A DNA stretch of 64,000 bases, taken from Harenicola maris. GTDB lineage: Bacteria; Pseudomonadota; Alphaproteobacteria; Rhodobacterales; Rhodobacteraceae. Location: positions 186,001 to 250,000 of the forward strand of contig JADQAZ010000002.1 in the NCBI GenBank assembly GCA_018524345.1. Reading direction: 5' to 3'. Made by a program: the position numbers and the translations under genes. The notes beneath the pieces were generated by a model. That model was not told the origin of the DNA, ran no database searches, and saw only the letters and a list, made by a program, of their open reading frames with translations. Shown piece after piece: positions 8,801-17,142 of this stretch (within the stretch, counting starts at the first letter, position 1; every line of letters begins with the position of its first letter).

Positions 8801-11355
8801 TCCGTCCCCTCGGCGGCGACATCCTCAAACAAAGGCTTGATCCCGATCACAGGGCCGGAGGGACGCAACAGCTCGGTCAAACGCCGCTCCACCGGACGGC
8901 CGGAGCCCTCGGACACACGGATCGCAATCCGCGCCTCTGCGGGGCCCGTGGCCCCCTCAAGCGCGGGGAAATTGATGCCAAGGCGCGCCTTGCCATCCGC
9001 ATCGGTCACCTCGCCTGACAGGAAATTCGTCTCCGCCTGCGTGCTGTCGTCATGGCGGCCAAAGCGGAACCCCGGATAATCCGGCAGGGTCTTGACCGGC
9101 ACGGCGCGGACCTCCCCCTCGATCGGCAGGTCACTGCCCGGTGCGCCAAACAGATAGCGCGCATCCACCGTCACCTCGGCCGCGCCCCCCGCAACCAGCG
9201 GCCCCTCCCCCATGGCAAGGTCGAAATCAATCCGCTCGGGCAGGAAATCCTCCACCAGAACGCTCTGCGTGGTCAGGGCGGGGGCCTTGGTATCGGCATA
9301 GATCGCAAGGGTCCAAGTGCCACGCGGCGCCGCGCCGTTGATCGGCATGGCAAAGGCATGACCACCGGCCGCCTCCGCATTGGTGCTGGGATAACGGGCA
9401 TATTCCACCCCGTCCGGCCGCGTCAAAACGGCGGTCAGCGGCAGCCCCGAAATCGCCGAGGCATCGGCATCGCGGGTCAGGGCGGTGGCAAAGATCACCT
9501 CGCCAGTGCGATAGGCCCCGCGATCCGTCGTCAGAAACAGGTCAATCGGCCCCGCAGGGGCCCGCCCCTCAACGCCGCGATCCGACAGGTCGAATTCGGG
9601 GTCAGTCAGCGACAGAAAGGCCATATCCTCCGCCCCCGTCGTCACCGTCACCAAAGCAGGTGCAGCCCCCTCATGCCCAAGGCTGAGGCCCGGCGCAAAA
9701 CGGGCATAGCCCTTTTCGTCTGTCACAGCGGTGCCAAGCACACGGTTGGCGCGGGACAACAGCGTCACCTCGGCCCCCGCAATCGCCTCCGCACTGCCCA
9801 GCGAGCGGGCAAAAACATGCAGCCCGTCCGCGCCAGACATAGAGGTCAAGCCGATGTCGGAAATCACAAACCACTGGCTCGCCGTCGGGTCCTCATAAGG
9901 ATCCGCCCCGCGCAAACGCGCCTGAAGCGTATAAATCCCCGCAGGCAGATCCCCGATCGCCTCCTTCATCGGCAGGCGGGTGGTCACATCCTCGTTCAAA
10001 CGGGTCTCAAGCTGCCCCGTCCCCTCCCAAACCTGCTCCGCCACATCGCGGGCAAACCCCTCCTGCTCCCACTGGCTCAGGGGGCGGCCAAAGTAGTTCT
10101 GCTGAAAGGTCCGCAACAGGTTGCGGTCGCTGACACGGTACAGGGTCAGGTCAACCTCGCTCAGGTTCACAGAGGTGATCGGCAGGGCCGGATCGCCCGC
10201 CTTCGGCAGAACATAGCCCCGCCCCGGAAAGCTCACAGCAGGGGCGCGGTCCCGCACATAAAGCGAGAGGTTCACATCGCTGAGCAGCACCTCGCCATTC
10301 GCCGCAGGAAGCCCCGCACGAAACGTCGCCTGATACCGCCCGCCATGCTCGACCCCGCTCAAACACAGCTGCCGCCCGGAATGATCCACGGCAAAGCTGA
10401 CCCCGGGCATCTGCACATAGGGCGCGTAATCAATCCCCGCCTTCACCAAAGGCTCGGAGAAAGTCGCACAGATACGCGGATCTGCGCTATCGGCCTGAAC
10501 CTCGTGGTCGGTGATGCGAAACCCGTATTTTTCCGCCGCGCTGTTCATCCGCTGGGTCAGCTGGTCATTGGGCAGAATGTCATTGGCAAGGCGCAGGGCC
10601 TGCAACATCGACTTGCCCCGATTGCTCCGCTCAAGAGAGGTCGCCAAAGCCTCCAACGCCGCAACCTGATCCTGCGGGAACTGCGCCCGCAGATAGGCAT
10701 TGATGCCCGCATTGACGCCCCGCTTGGCCAGATCGCGCCGCTCCGAGGCATTGCTCCCATTGGCCGCCCCGGCGCCCCGCGCATAGGCGGCCCAAAGGTC
10801 GGGCCGATCCGTCAACACAATCGCAGGGCCAGCCCACAAAAGCACATCCTTATGCCGGTTCTCGGCTTCGGCCTTGGCAAGCCCCGCCTCCAACTGCTCC
10901 ATCGTCCAAGTCTTGGGCGGATGACGCCGCCCCAGATCAAGGGCAAAGCTGCGCGCCTCGCGCAAATCCCGCGCGCCCACAAAGCCAAGGTCCGCCGCAC
11001 GCCGCCCCGCGAGGGCCAGAACCGCAGGATCAGTGCGCAACACAACCGCAGAAAGCGCGCCCTCGTATTCCGACCGCTCCGTCACCTCGGATTTCGGGAA
11101 ACAGCTGTTGGACCGGCTGTTAAAGGTAAAGGCCCCGCATTGCGCATTGGCCATGCAGGCGGCGGTGCAGGCATCATAGGTGGTGTCAAAGATCGCCGTC
11201 AGGTCCGATCCGTAAAAATCAACGTTCTTTTCCGGCAGCAATCGCGCCTCCGGCACCGGGCCACTGCCCTGTGCCTGCGCCGTTTGCAGGGTCAATCCAG
11301 TCCCGGGGAGCGCCAAAATAAGGGCCATCGCCAGCGCACGCATGCTCTGCATCAC
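5893..11355 (-). CDS. Alpha-2-macroglobulin family protein (YfhM-like) with N-terminal PAN/Apple domain
   Basis: 1820 residues. A signal peptide (to about LQTAQAQ) is followed by a PAN/Apple-like Cys module at about residues 45-100 (YDACTAACMANAQCGAFTFNSRSNSCF), then macroglobulin beta-domains. The bait/thioester region has PYGCTEQTTSRALP, with the CxEQ thioester Cys at about residue 1378. The terpenoid-cyclase-like helical thioester domain follows (APSGGFGLWRAVDGDFWLDAYVTDFL), ending in a receptor-binding-like domain. The family traps proteases that reach the periplasm, using the thioester to bond attackers covalently. It is the upstream gene of the pair with pbpC. The two ATGs at 11355 and 11352 are equally possible starts. 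Confidence 0.93.
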   Translation of the reverse strand: MMQSMRALAMALILALPGTGLTLQTAQAQGSGPVPEARLLPEKNVDFYGSDLTAIFDTTYDACTAACMANAQCGAFTFNSRSNSCFPKSEVTERSEYEGALSAVVLRTDPAVLALAGRRAADLGFVGARDLREARSFALDLGRRHPPKTWTMEQLEAGLAKAEAENRHKDVLLWAGPAIVLTDRPDLWAAYARGAGAANGSNASERRDLAKRGVNAGINAYLRAQFPQDQVAALEALATSLERSNRGKSMLQALRLANDILPNDQLTQRMNSAAEKYGFRITDHEVQADSADPRICATFSEPLVKAGIDYAPYVQMPGVSFAVDHSGRQLCLSGVEHGGRYQATFRAGLPAANGEVLLSDVNLSLYVRDRAPAVSFPGRGYVLPKAGDPALPITSVNLSEVDLTLYRVSDRNLLRTFQQNYFGRPLSQWEQEGFARDVAEQVWEGTGQLETRLNEDVTTRLPMKEAIGDLPAGIYTLQARLRGADPYEDPTASQWFVISDIGLTSMSGADGLHVFARSLGSAEAIAGAEVTLLSRANRVLGTAVTDEKGYARFAPGLSLGHEGAAPALVTVTTGAEDMAFLSLTDPEFDLSDRGVEGRAPAGPIDLFLTTDRGAYRTGEVIFATALTRDADASAISGLPLTAVLTRPDGVEYARYPSTNAEAAGGHAFAMPINGAAPRGTWTLAIYADTKAPALTTQSVLVEDFLPERIDFDLAMGEGPLVAGGAAEVTVDARYLFGAPGSDLPIEGEVRAVPVKTLPDYPGFRFGRHDDSTQAETNFLSGEVTDADGKARLGINFPALEGATGPAEARIAIRVSEGSGRPVERRLTELLRPSGPVIGIKPLFEDVAAEGTDAGFTLISVGADGAAEPMQVRWTLNRLRTRYQWYAQHGNWNWEATTTRTRVASGETRIDDPVEVSGRVDWGNYELVVERMDGAYTASSVKLWAGWYAPAEASSTPDTLELSLDKPAYRSGETARLRLVPRYAGKAVVTVVSNRLIDFQTVEVTEGENLIDLDVTDGWGAGAYVTASVIRPMDAPAGRNPARALGLSYAAVDPGAKQLTARFDVPDTARPRAPLEAVLRVEGAAAGETVYATIAAVDQGILNITGFEPPDPSGHYFGQRKLGMGLRDVYGRLIDGLNGAEGTVRSGGGNAETNRQTNPPPTEELVAYFSGPLTVGPDGTARTTFDMPSFNGSVRLMGVVWSDSAVGQADAEVLVRDPVVLTATLPRFMAPGDRGQMLLELVHAEGPAGDVEVSLVAEGLALDTADLPAAVRLETGGKATLRVPVTAQLPGLYTVGVMLRTPDGKLLRKALTLPVQINDPEVTRTSRFALAAGDTFTFSRDVFEGMQPGSGKATLAMGPLARFDAPGLLATLDRYPYGCTEQTTSRALPLLYFEQVAEAMGLEQRDQIRARVEEGIERVLARQAPSGGFGLWRAVDGDFWLDAYVTDFLSRAKAQGFDVPETAFRSALDNLRNRVNYAPDFDHGGQNLAYALMVLAREGAASMSDLRYYADVKARDFATPLASAQIASALAFYGDQQRADKMFLVAAQQMIGEVPEKDAPVWRADYGTNRRDAAAVLALAAEAGTQVIDQDALAVRVTGSSRRMSTQEAVWSLMAASALIDAAPQTGITVDGVPLSGPMVQVLEDQAGAADLLVRNGSGREATVTLTTFGVPQVPEPAGGNGYAIKREYFSMEGEPVNPSGAVTGDRMVTVLTVTPFAEGEARLMVDDPLPAGFEIDNPNLLRAGDISALEWLKPATAQHSEFRQERFLAAVDWRKKEPFRLAYIVRAISPGDYHHPAASVEDMYRPHFRAHTDAGRVTVN

Positions 11356-11541
11356 AAATTCCTCACCGCTAGAATCTAATGGAATAACGTCAAAATCACC
11401 TCAGCGTGCCACAGCCCCCCGCCGGCTGGCAACGGCTGTTCCCACGGGGCACAGATTTTTTCACGCGCCTTAAGGCAATCTTCAGCCTCTCGGCGCATGG
11501 TCGGCAAAACCCGGGGGCGGGAAGCGACGAGGCAAGACAAT

Positions 11542-13188
11542 ATGACATACCATAGCACCTCTGAGGTGTCGCAGCACTCCATGCTGATGCAAACCCAACA
11601 ACGGCTTCTGGGCTGCGTGGATGTAATTGACGAGGGGATTGCCGTCTTTGACGCGGCCGACCGTCTGGTGGCCTGCAACCGGATCTGGATGTCCCTGTTC
11701 CCCAAGGGGTGCAGGTTCGATACCGGCTCGACCTATCTGCATATGCTTCAAACCCTGACCATGTATGACCTCGTGGAAATAGGGGATCTTGAACCCGCCG
11801 CATGGATCGCAAAGATGATGCTCAGGCGCAGGCAGGAACGCATCCCAAGGGCCCTGATCCGCCTGTCAGACGGACGCTGGCTCCAGCTTCAGGACCGCCA
11901 TGCGCCCAATGGCGATCTGGTCTGCGTCGCCACCGACCAGACGAAACATATCAACAGCAAAGCCACCCTGACCAAGGCCCGCGAACAGGCAGAACTCGCC
12001 AGCGCCGCCAAATCCGACTTTCTCGCCAAAATGAGCCACGAACTCCGCACCCCGATGAACGGCGTCATCGGATTGTCAGAGGCGCTGATGCAATCGCCCG
12101 TCACCCCGGATCAGAAAAGCTGCCTCGAAACCATCCACAGCTCTGCCAATGCCCTGTTATCGCTCATCAATGACCTGCTCGATTTCTCCAAGGCCGAGGC
12201 CGGGCGCATTGACCTGACCCCCGAACCAACCGACCTGTCCAAGGTGGTCACTCAGGTGATGGACCTGCTGCAGGTGCAGGCCGCGGCCAAGGGCCTGCGA
12301 ATCAAGCTCGACATCGCCCCCGGCTTCCCGCCCTGCGTGATGGCCGACCCCCTGCGCATCCGGCAAATCGTGACCAATCTGCTGGGAAATGCGATCAAGT
12401 TTACCCATTCCGGCAAAATCACCATCTGCCTGTCCTTCGAAAGCAAAACATCCGAGCAGGGAGAGGAATGTCAGGTCTTCCTGCGCGTCGCCGACACTGG
12501 CGTCGGCATCCCGCCCTCGATGATCGACCACGTCTTTGGCATGTTCAATCAGGTGCAAGAGGCAGAGCACCCCGGCGGTCAGGGCACCGGCCTCGGCCTT
12601 GCCATCGTGCGCCAACTGGCCGAGCTGATGGGCGGCTCCGCCACCGTGACATCGCAGCGCGGCGTTGGCTCTGTCTTCTCCGTCGCCATGATCTTCCCCG
12701 TGGTGCAACCCCGGGCGGAGCCGCAGGCCCTCGCCGCCAATGCGCCCGACCTGCCCATGGGGCAGATCACCGTCCTCGCCTGCGACGACAACCTGACCAA
12801 TCTCAAGGTGCTGGAAAAACTGCTCGATCTTGTCGGCGTTGACCTGCGCATCGCCACCTCGGCCAATGCCGCGCTTGAGGAATTCCGCAGGGCCGATCCC
12901 GACCTCGTCCTCATGGATGTCTCCATGCCCGAGATCGACGGGTTCGAGGCCACGCGCATGCTCCGCGGGATCGAGGCAGAGGAGGGCCGCAAACCCACCC
13001 CGGTTCTGGCCCTCACGGCCCATACCGCCGAGAACCTCGGCGATCACATGGCCTCTGCGGGGATGACGGGCTTTCTGCCCAAACCCTTCTCCCGCAAGGA
13101 CCTGCTCGGCGTGCTGATCGACCATTGGCCAAACCCCGCCGCCAATGCAGGCGGCACTCAGGAGGCGAGCCGCGCCTCCTCCGGCTGA
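11542..13188 (+). CDS. Hybrid sensor histidine kinase with C-terminal receiver domain
   Basis: 548 residues from the ATG at 11542, preceded by GAGG. There is no membrane segment, so it is a cytoplasmic sensor. A PAS_7-like domain occupies about residues 15-125 (LGCVDVIDEGIAVFDAADRLVACNRIWMSLFP), followed by a coiled linker, HisKA with H166 in MSHELRTPMNGVIG, HATPase_c (N-box LLGNAIKF, G1 DTGVGIPP, G2 GTGLGLAIV) and a REC domain whose phosphoacceptor is Asp459 (LVLMDVSMPE, with the DD and KP elements present). The architecture implies a phosphorelay needing a separate HPt protein, and none lies nearby. The 3' end overlaps the convergent yaaA by 31 nt. The signal is unknown. Confidence 0.9.
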   Translation: MTYHSTSEVSQHSMLMQTQQRLLGCVDVIDEGIAVFDAADRLVACNRIWMSLFPKGCRFDTGSTYLHMLQTLTMYDLVEIGDLEPAAWIAKMMLRRRQERIPRALIRLSDGRWLQLQDRHAPNGDLVCVATDQTKHINSKATLTKAREQAELASAAKSDFLAKMSHELRTPMNGVIGLSEALMQSPVTPDQKSCLETIHSSANALLSLINDLLDFSKAEAGRIDLTPEPTDLSKVVTQVMDLLQVQAAAKGLRIKLDIAPGFPPCVMADPLRIRQIVTNLLGNAIKFTHSGKITICLSFESKTSEQGEECQVFLRVADTGVGIPPSMIDHVFGMFNQVQEAEHPGGQGTGLGLAIVRQLAELMGGSATVTSQRGVGSVFSVAMIFPVVQPRAEPQALAANAPDLPMGQITVLACDDNLTNLKVLEKLLDLVGVDLRIATSANAALEEFRRADPDLVLMDVSMPEIDGFEATRMLRGIEAEEGRKPTPVLALTAHTAENLGDHMASAGMTGFLPKPFSRKDLLGVLIDHWPNPAANAGGTQEASRASSG

Positions 13189-13961
13189 GCCGCGGCAAGC
13201 GGGCGAATGAACACGGGCTTGCCCGGCTCGGACAGCTCCGGCGTATAGGCATATCCGCCGGTGTCGAACTCATGCAAAGCCTCGGGATCAACCAACCGGT
13301 TCTCCGCAATATACCGCGCCATGGCCCCGCGCGCCCGCTTGGCGAAAAAGCTGACGATCTTCGGACCGCTCGGCTTTTCCTCCATGAACACAGGCGTCAC
13401 CACAGGAATGCGCAGGGCCTTCAAATCCACCGCGCCAAAATACTCCTGACTGGCGCAATTCACCAGAACACCGGCCTTCTGCTCCTCGGCCAAAGCATTC
13501 AGGCCAAGGGCCAGCCGGTCCCCCCAATAGGCATAAAGCGTCTTGCCCCGCCGCGTCGCAAGGCGACAACCCATCTCCAAACGATAGGGCTGGATCGCAT
13601 CCAGAGGGCGCAACAACCCGTAAAGGCCCGACAGAATCCGCAGATGCCCCTGCGCCCATTGCACCGCATCCGCATCAAGGCTGGCCGCCTCAAGACCGGT
13701 ATAGGTGTCGCCCGCAAAGGCATGCATCGCAGGGCGGGTGATTTCGGCTGAAGGGGCCTCCTCAAAGCTGGCAAAGCGCTCCTGATTCAAACGCGCCAAA
13801 TCCACCGACAGACCCATCAGCTTTTGCAAGGCAGGCTTCGACAGCCGCCGCGCCGTGCGCGCCAAAGACACCGCATCCTCGCCAAAGGCAGGCTGCGTCA
13901 CCTGCACAGAGGGCACTTCCTCCCAATCCAAACGCTTCGCAGGAGAGATCACACAGAGCAT
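13158..13961 (-). CDS. yaaA: YaaA family peroxide-stress protein (UPF0246)
   Basis: 267 residues, the usual family length. It starts MLCVISPAKRLDW and carries the family blocks MGLSVDLARLNQERF, GDTYTGLEA, LRILSGLYGLLRPLDAIQPYRLEMG, LVNCASQEYF and PKIVSFFAKRARGAMARYI. In E. coli, YaaA limits intracellular free iron and so protects DNA during peroxide stress; the fold has a DNA-binding-like HhH feature. It lies just downstream of recQ on the same strand with a 45-bp gap, so a DNA-damage or oxidative-stress grouping is plausible. The 3' end overlaps the histidine kinase gene. Confidence 0.93.
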   Translation of the reverse strand: MLCVISPAKRLDWEEVPSVQVTQPAFGEDAVSLARTARRLSKPALQKLMGLSVDLARLNQERFASFEEAPSAEITRPAMHAFAGDTYTGLEAASLDADAVQWAQGHLRILSGLYGLLRPLDAIQPYRLEMGCRLATRRGKTLYAYWGDRLALGLNALAEEQKAGVLVNCASQEYFGAVDLKALRIPVVTPVFMEEKPSGPKIVSFFAKRARGAMARYIAENRLVDPEALHEFDTGGYAYTPELSEPGKPVFIRPLAAAQPEEARLAS

Positions 13962-14006
13962 GGCAGCATCCTATTTTCCATCGGTTTCAAACTCGGCAGC
14001 GGCATA

Positions 14007-16097
14007 TCAGGCCCCGGCCAGAACATCCAGAAAAGCTCTCCCAAAACGTTCCGCCTTTTGCGCATCCATCCCCGGTACACGGGCCAGCGCATCAAGGTCG
14101 CCGGGGCGACGCTCCGCAATCTGGCTCAGGGTCTTGCGGGTGCAGGACAGCGGCTTGTCCGTGCCGTCCTCGCCGCGCTGCAATCGCAGCTGCTCGGCCT
14201 GCAAGGCATCGGCAATCGCCCCCTCGGGCCGCCCCGCCAACTTGCGCCGCACAGGGTGCATATCCTCGGGCGTATCGCCGGTGATCACGCTCAAAAACTC
14301 CGCGCCATAACGCTCCAGCTTCTTCGCACCCACCCCGCCAATACCCGCCATGGCATCAAGGGTATCGGGCCGCCGCTCCGCCATTTCGATCAGGGTCTTG
14401 TCCGGGAACACAACATAGGCCGGAACCGCCTGCGCCTCCGCCAGCGCCCGCCGCTTCGCCTTAAGGGCCGATAGCAGCGGCGCATCCTCCTCCGCCACCT
14501 GCATCTTCACCGCGGGGCGGCTGGTGGCCTTCTTGATCAGATCGCGCCGCAGGGTGATCGTGGCCTCCCCCCGCAGGATCGGACGGGCCTCCTGCGTCAT
14601 ACGCAGGGCCCCGTGGCGCTCGGGGTCGGGCCGCATCAGGTCATGCCCCATCATCTGCCGGAACACCGCCTGCCACTGGGCGCGGCTCAGGTCCTTGCCC
14701 ACCCCAAAGGTCGGCAGGTCCTCATGCCCCCGCGCCAGCACCTTTTCGGTGCGAATCCCCATGACGATATCAATCAAATGCCCCGACCCGAACCACTCCC
14801 CGGTCCGCAGCGCCGCCGACAGCCCCTTGCGCACCGCATCGGTGCCGTCAAAGGTCTCCGGCGGGGTCTGGCACAGGTCGCAATTCCCGCAATCCCCGGA
14901 CTCCTCACCAAAATAGCTCAACAAAACGCGCCGCCGACAGCCCAGCGCCTCCGCCAAACCCAGCAGAGCATTCAGCCGCCCGTGATCCGCCACCCGCCGC
15001 TCCGGCGGGGCCAGCCCCTCGTCGATCTGGCTGCGGCGCAGGCGAATGTCATCGGCCCCATACAGGGTCAGGGTCTCCGCAGGGGCACCATCCCGCCCCG
15101 CGCGGCCGATCTCCTGATAATAGGCCTCGATGCTCTTGGGCAGGTCCGCATGGGCAACCCAGCGGATATCGGGCTTGTCCACCCCCATGCCAAAGGCCAC
15201 CGTCGCCACAACGATCAACCCGTCCTCGCGCTGAAACCGCGCCTCGACCTCGCGCCGCGCATCGGCCTCCATCCCGCCGTGGTAAAAGGCCGTCGTATGC
15301 CCCTCGCGGCCCAGCGCGGCAGCAAGGGTTTCGGTCCGCGCCCGCGTGCCGCAATAGACAATCCCCGCCAGCCCCTTGCGCGCGGCGGCAAAGGACAACA
15401 GCTGATCGCGCGGCTTGTTCTTGGCGGCAAAGGCAAGGTGGATATTGGGCCGGTCAAACCCGCGCAAAAACGTGCGCGGCTGCACCCCCGCAAACAGACG
15501 GTTCACAATCTCCTGCTGGGTCTCGGCATCGGCGGTGGCGGTAAAGGCGGCCAATGGCACGTCAAGCTCCGCCCGCAACCGGCCGATCTCAAGGTAATCG
15601 GGCCGGAAATCATGGCCCCACTGGCTGACGCAATGGGCCTCGTCCACGGCGATCAGCGATATATCCGCCCCCGCCAGCATATGCCGCGCCGCACCAGAGG
15701 CCAGCCGCTCCGGCGCCATATAGAGCAGCTTCAGCCGCCCGGCGTGCAAATCATCGAAAACCTGCGCGGTCTCTTCCTCTGTATTGCCAGAGGTCAGCGC
15801 CCCCGCCGCAACCCCATTGGCCCGCAGCGCCCGCACCTGATCCCGCATCAAGGCAATCAGCGGAGAGATCACAAGCGTCACCCCGCCCCGCAACAGGGCA
15901 GGCAGCTGAAAACACAGGCTCTTGCCGCCGCCCGTGGGCATAATGGCAAGGGTGTCCTGCCCCGTGGTCACGGCCTCAACGACCTCCCCCTGCCCCGGTC
16001 TGAACCCGTCAAAACCGAAAACGGTTTTCAACAGGTCAGTCACCTTGGGATCGGATTCGGTCATCGGGGCGGCAGCCTTCATGCGGGGGGTCATCAT
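14007..16097 (-). CDS. recQ: ATP-dependent DNA helicase RecQ
   Basis: 696 residues from the first ATG; ATGs at 16082 and 16064 (MTESDPKVTDLLK) are alternative starts, the last giving the best family alignment. Helicase motifs: FGFDGFRPGQGEVV, Walker A MPTGGGKSLCFQ, DEAH in AVDEAHCVSQWGHDFRPDY, FTATAD, FDRPNI and ATVAFGMGVDKPDIR. The zinc-binding site is CRR...CGNCDLC. The RQC domain is followed by two HRDC-like domains (about 535-600 and 625-696). RecQ unwinds 3'-5' in the RecF recombination pathway and at stalled forks. Two HRDC repeats exceed the single one of E. coli RecQ. Confidence 0.95.
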   Translation of the reverse strand: MMTPRMKAAAPMTESDPKVTDLLKTVFGFDGFRPGQGEVVEAVTTGQDTLAIMPTGGGKSLCFQLPALLRGGVTLVISPLIALMRDQVRALRANGVAAGALTSGNTEEETAQVFDDLHAGRLKLLYMAPERLASGAARHMLAGADISLIAVDEAHCVSQWGHDFRPDYLEIGRLRAELDVPLAAFTATADAETQQEIVNRLFAGVQPRTFLRGFDRPNIHLAFAAKNKPRDQLLSFAAARKGLAGIVYCGTRARTETLAAALGREGHTTAFYHGGMEADARREVEARFQREDGLIVVATVAFGMGVDKPDIRWVAHADLPKSIEAYYQEIGRAGRDGAPAETLTLYGADDIRLRRSQIDEGLAPPERRVADHGRLNALLGLAEALGCRRRVLLSYFGEESGDCGNCDLCQTPPETFDGTDAVRKGLSAALRTGEWFGSGHLIDIVMGIRTEKVLARGHEDLPTFGVGKDLSRAQWQAVFRQMMGHDLMRPDPERHGALRMTQEARPILRGEATITLRRDLIKKATSRPAVKMQVAEEDAPLLSALKAKRRALAEAQAVPAYVVFPDKTLIEMAERRPDTLDAMAGIGGVGAKKLERYGAEFLSVITGDTPEDMHPVRRKLAGRPEGAIADALQAEQLRLQRGEDGTDKPLSCTRKTLSQIAERRPGDLDALARVPGMDAQKAERFGRAFLDVLAGA

Positions 16098-16166
16098 CGG
16101 GTTCCCCGAATGACTCCCACACTAAGATTCCGCGGGCAAGACCCGCAGGCCCCCGATACGGCGAAT

Positions 16167-16625
16167 TTACCGCTGCATACCGCCTTCGCTCAGCATATTC
16201 CAAGCGCCCGCCATGGTGATGGCAGAGGCCCCCACCCCGATAGAGCCGCCAAAACACTCCTGACTGGAGAACATCGACCCGCCCCAGTTAAAGGCGGAAA
16301 CGATAGCCACCCCATATCCAACAGCAAGCCCCGCCCCCGCCGTCGTCAGGCGTCCGGCGCTGCCATCAAGGTCATCGGCGCTAAAGCTGCGGTCACATTC
16401 AAGATTGGTCCAGCTCAGCCCGCCAGAGCTGAAATCCGGCATCGAGGCCCCGCCCATCGACCCGCCAGCCCCAAGGCCGAAGCCGGTGAAGGTATACATC
16501 CCCGAAAAATGCGCATGGGCGCTCTGGAAAATAAAGGTCCAGACCCCGCCACCAACCACCGCCGCACCGCCCACCTGGGCCGCTCCGGCGACTTTCCAAT
16601 CGTCCGCTTTGATCACTCTGCTCAT
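16167..16625 (-). CDS. Gly-rich hypothetical protein
   Basis: 152 residues from the ATG at 16625, chosen because GGAGA lies about 7 bases upstream; the open frame extends further but without a ribosome site. Glycine, alanine and serine dominate. Hydrophobic stretches at about 12-33 (AGAAQVGGAAVVGGGVWTF) and about 100-140 (GLAVGYGVAIVSAF...IGVGASAITMAGAW) could be membrane-inserted, with two Cys (in NLECDRS and SQECFGG). No signal peptide and no family I recognise. It sits alone between recQ and yggT. The AT-rich 5' leader contrasts with the surrounding GC-rich DNA and suggests its own promoter. Confidence 0.55.
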   Translation of the reverse strand: MSRVIKADDWKVAGAAQVGGAAVVGGGVWTFIFQSAHAHFSGMYTFTGFGLGAGGSMGGASMPDFSSGGLSWTNLECDRSFSADDLDGSAGRLTTAGAGLAVGYGVAIVSAFNWGGSMFSSQECFGGSIGVGASAITMAGAWNMLSEGGMQR

Positions 16626-16736
16626 AACTGAGTCTCCTAATCTGATTGATGTTAAAATAACTTCTCTGTTTGCAGGCCGAAAATTGACCCGCATGACCCC
16701 TCTATAGGGCAAAAACCGCTTAATTTAAAGGTTTGG

Positions 16737-17006
16737 CTAAACCAGAATGATATCGCGCATGATGATGATGCCAAGGAAAAGCACCAATGGCGCCAGATCA
16801 AGCGCCCCCGTATCGGGCAAAACCCGCCGGATCGGGCGATAGATCGGCTCAAGCAAACGCGTCAGCCCGTCCCAGACCTGCGCAACCAGAGGTTGCCGAA
16901 GGTTCAGCACCTGAAAGTTGATCAGCCAGGACATGATGATATGGGCCAGCATGATGAAAAAGGCCACGTCCAGCAAAAGCCGTAGAATTTGAATGATGTC
17001 TTGCAT
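16737..17006 (-). CDS. YggT family membrane protein
   Basis: 89 residues with two membrane helices separated by the conserved amphipathic loop: LLLDVAFFIMLAHIIMSWLINF, then LRQPLVAQVWDGLTRLLEPIYRPIRRVLPDTGALDLAPLVLFLGIIIMRDII. The PIYRPIRRxLP block is the family signature (CCB3/YlmG/YggT). Relatives take part in cytochrome assembly in chloroplasts and are linked to division or osmotic phenotypes in bacteria; the bacterial role is not settled. Monocistronic here, diverging from the thioesterase gene. Confidence 0.92.
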   Translation of the reverse strand: MQDIIQILRLLLDVAFFIMLAHIIMSWLINFQVLNLRQPLVAQVWDGLTRLLEPIYRPIRRVLPDTGALDLAPLVLFLGIIIMRDIILV

Positions 17007-17142
17007 TGGGTCGCCTCTGGCCGGTTACTTATCTCGGTTTATCAGGTAGTGCGCCCTGCCCCGGCTTGCAACGCCCTTCCGCAACGTTCCGCTTGACCTT
17101 TGCGTCAGCCAAGCGAGTGTGGCCGCAACCGGAGACTTCAAA

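Noticed and set aside
9052..11379. 775-codon open frame on the plus strand
   Set aside because: It is antisense to the alpha-2-macroglobulin gene, which has clear domains, signal peptide and codon use. The plus-strand product is Arg/Gln/His-rich without any domain; long antisense frames are common in such GC-rich DNA.
14613..16631. 672-codon open frame opposite recQ
   Set aside because: Shadow of recQ; the product is Pro/Arg/Gln-rich and crosses the start of an independent gene.
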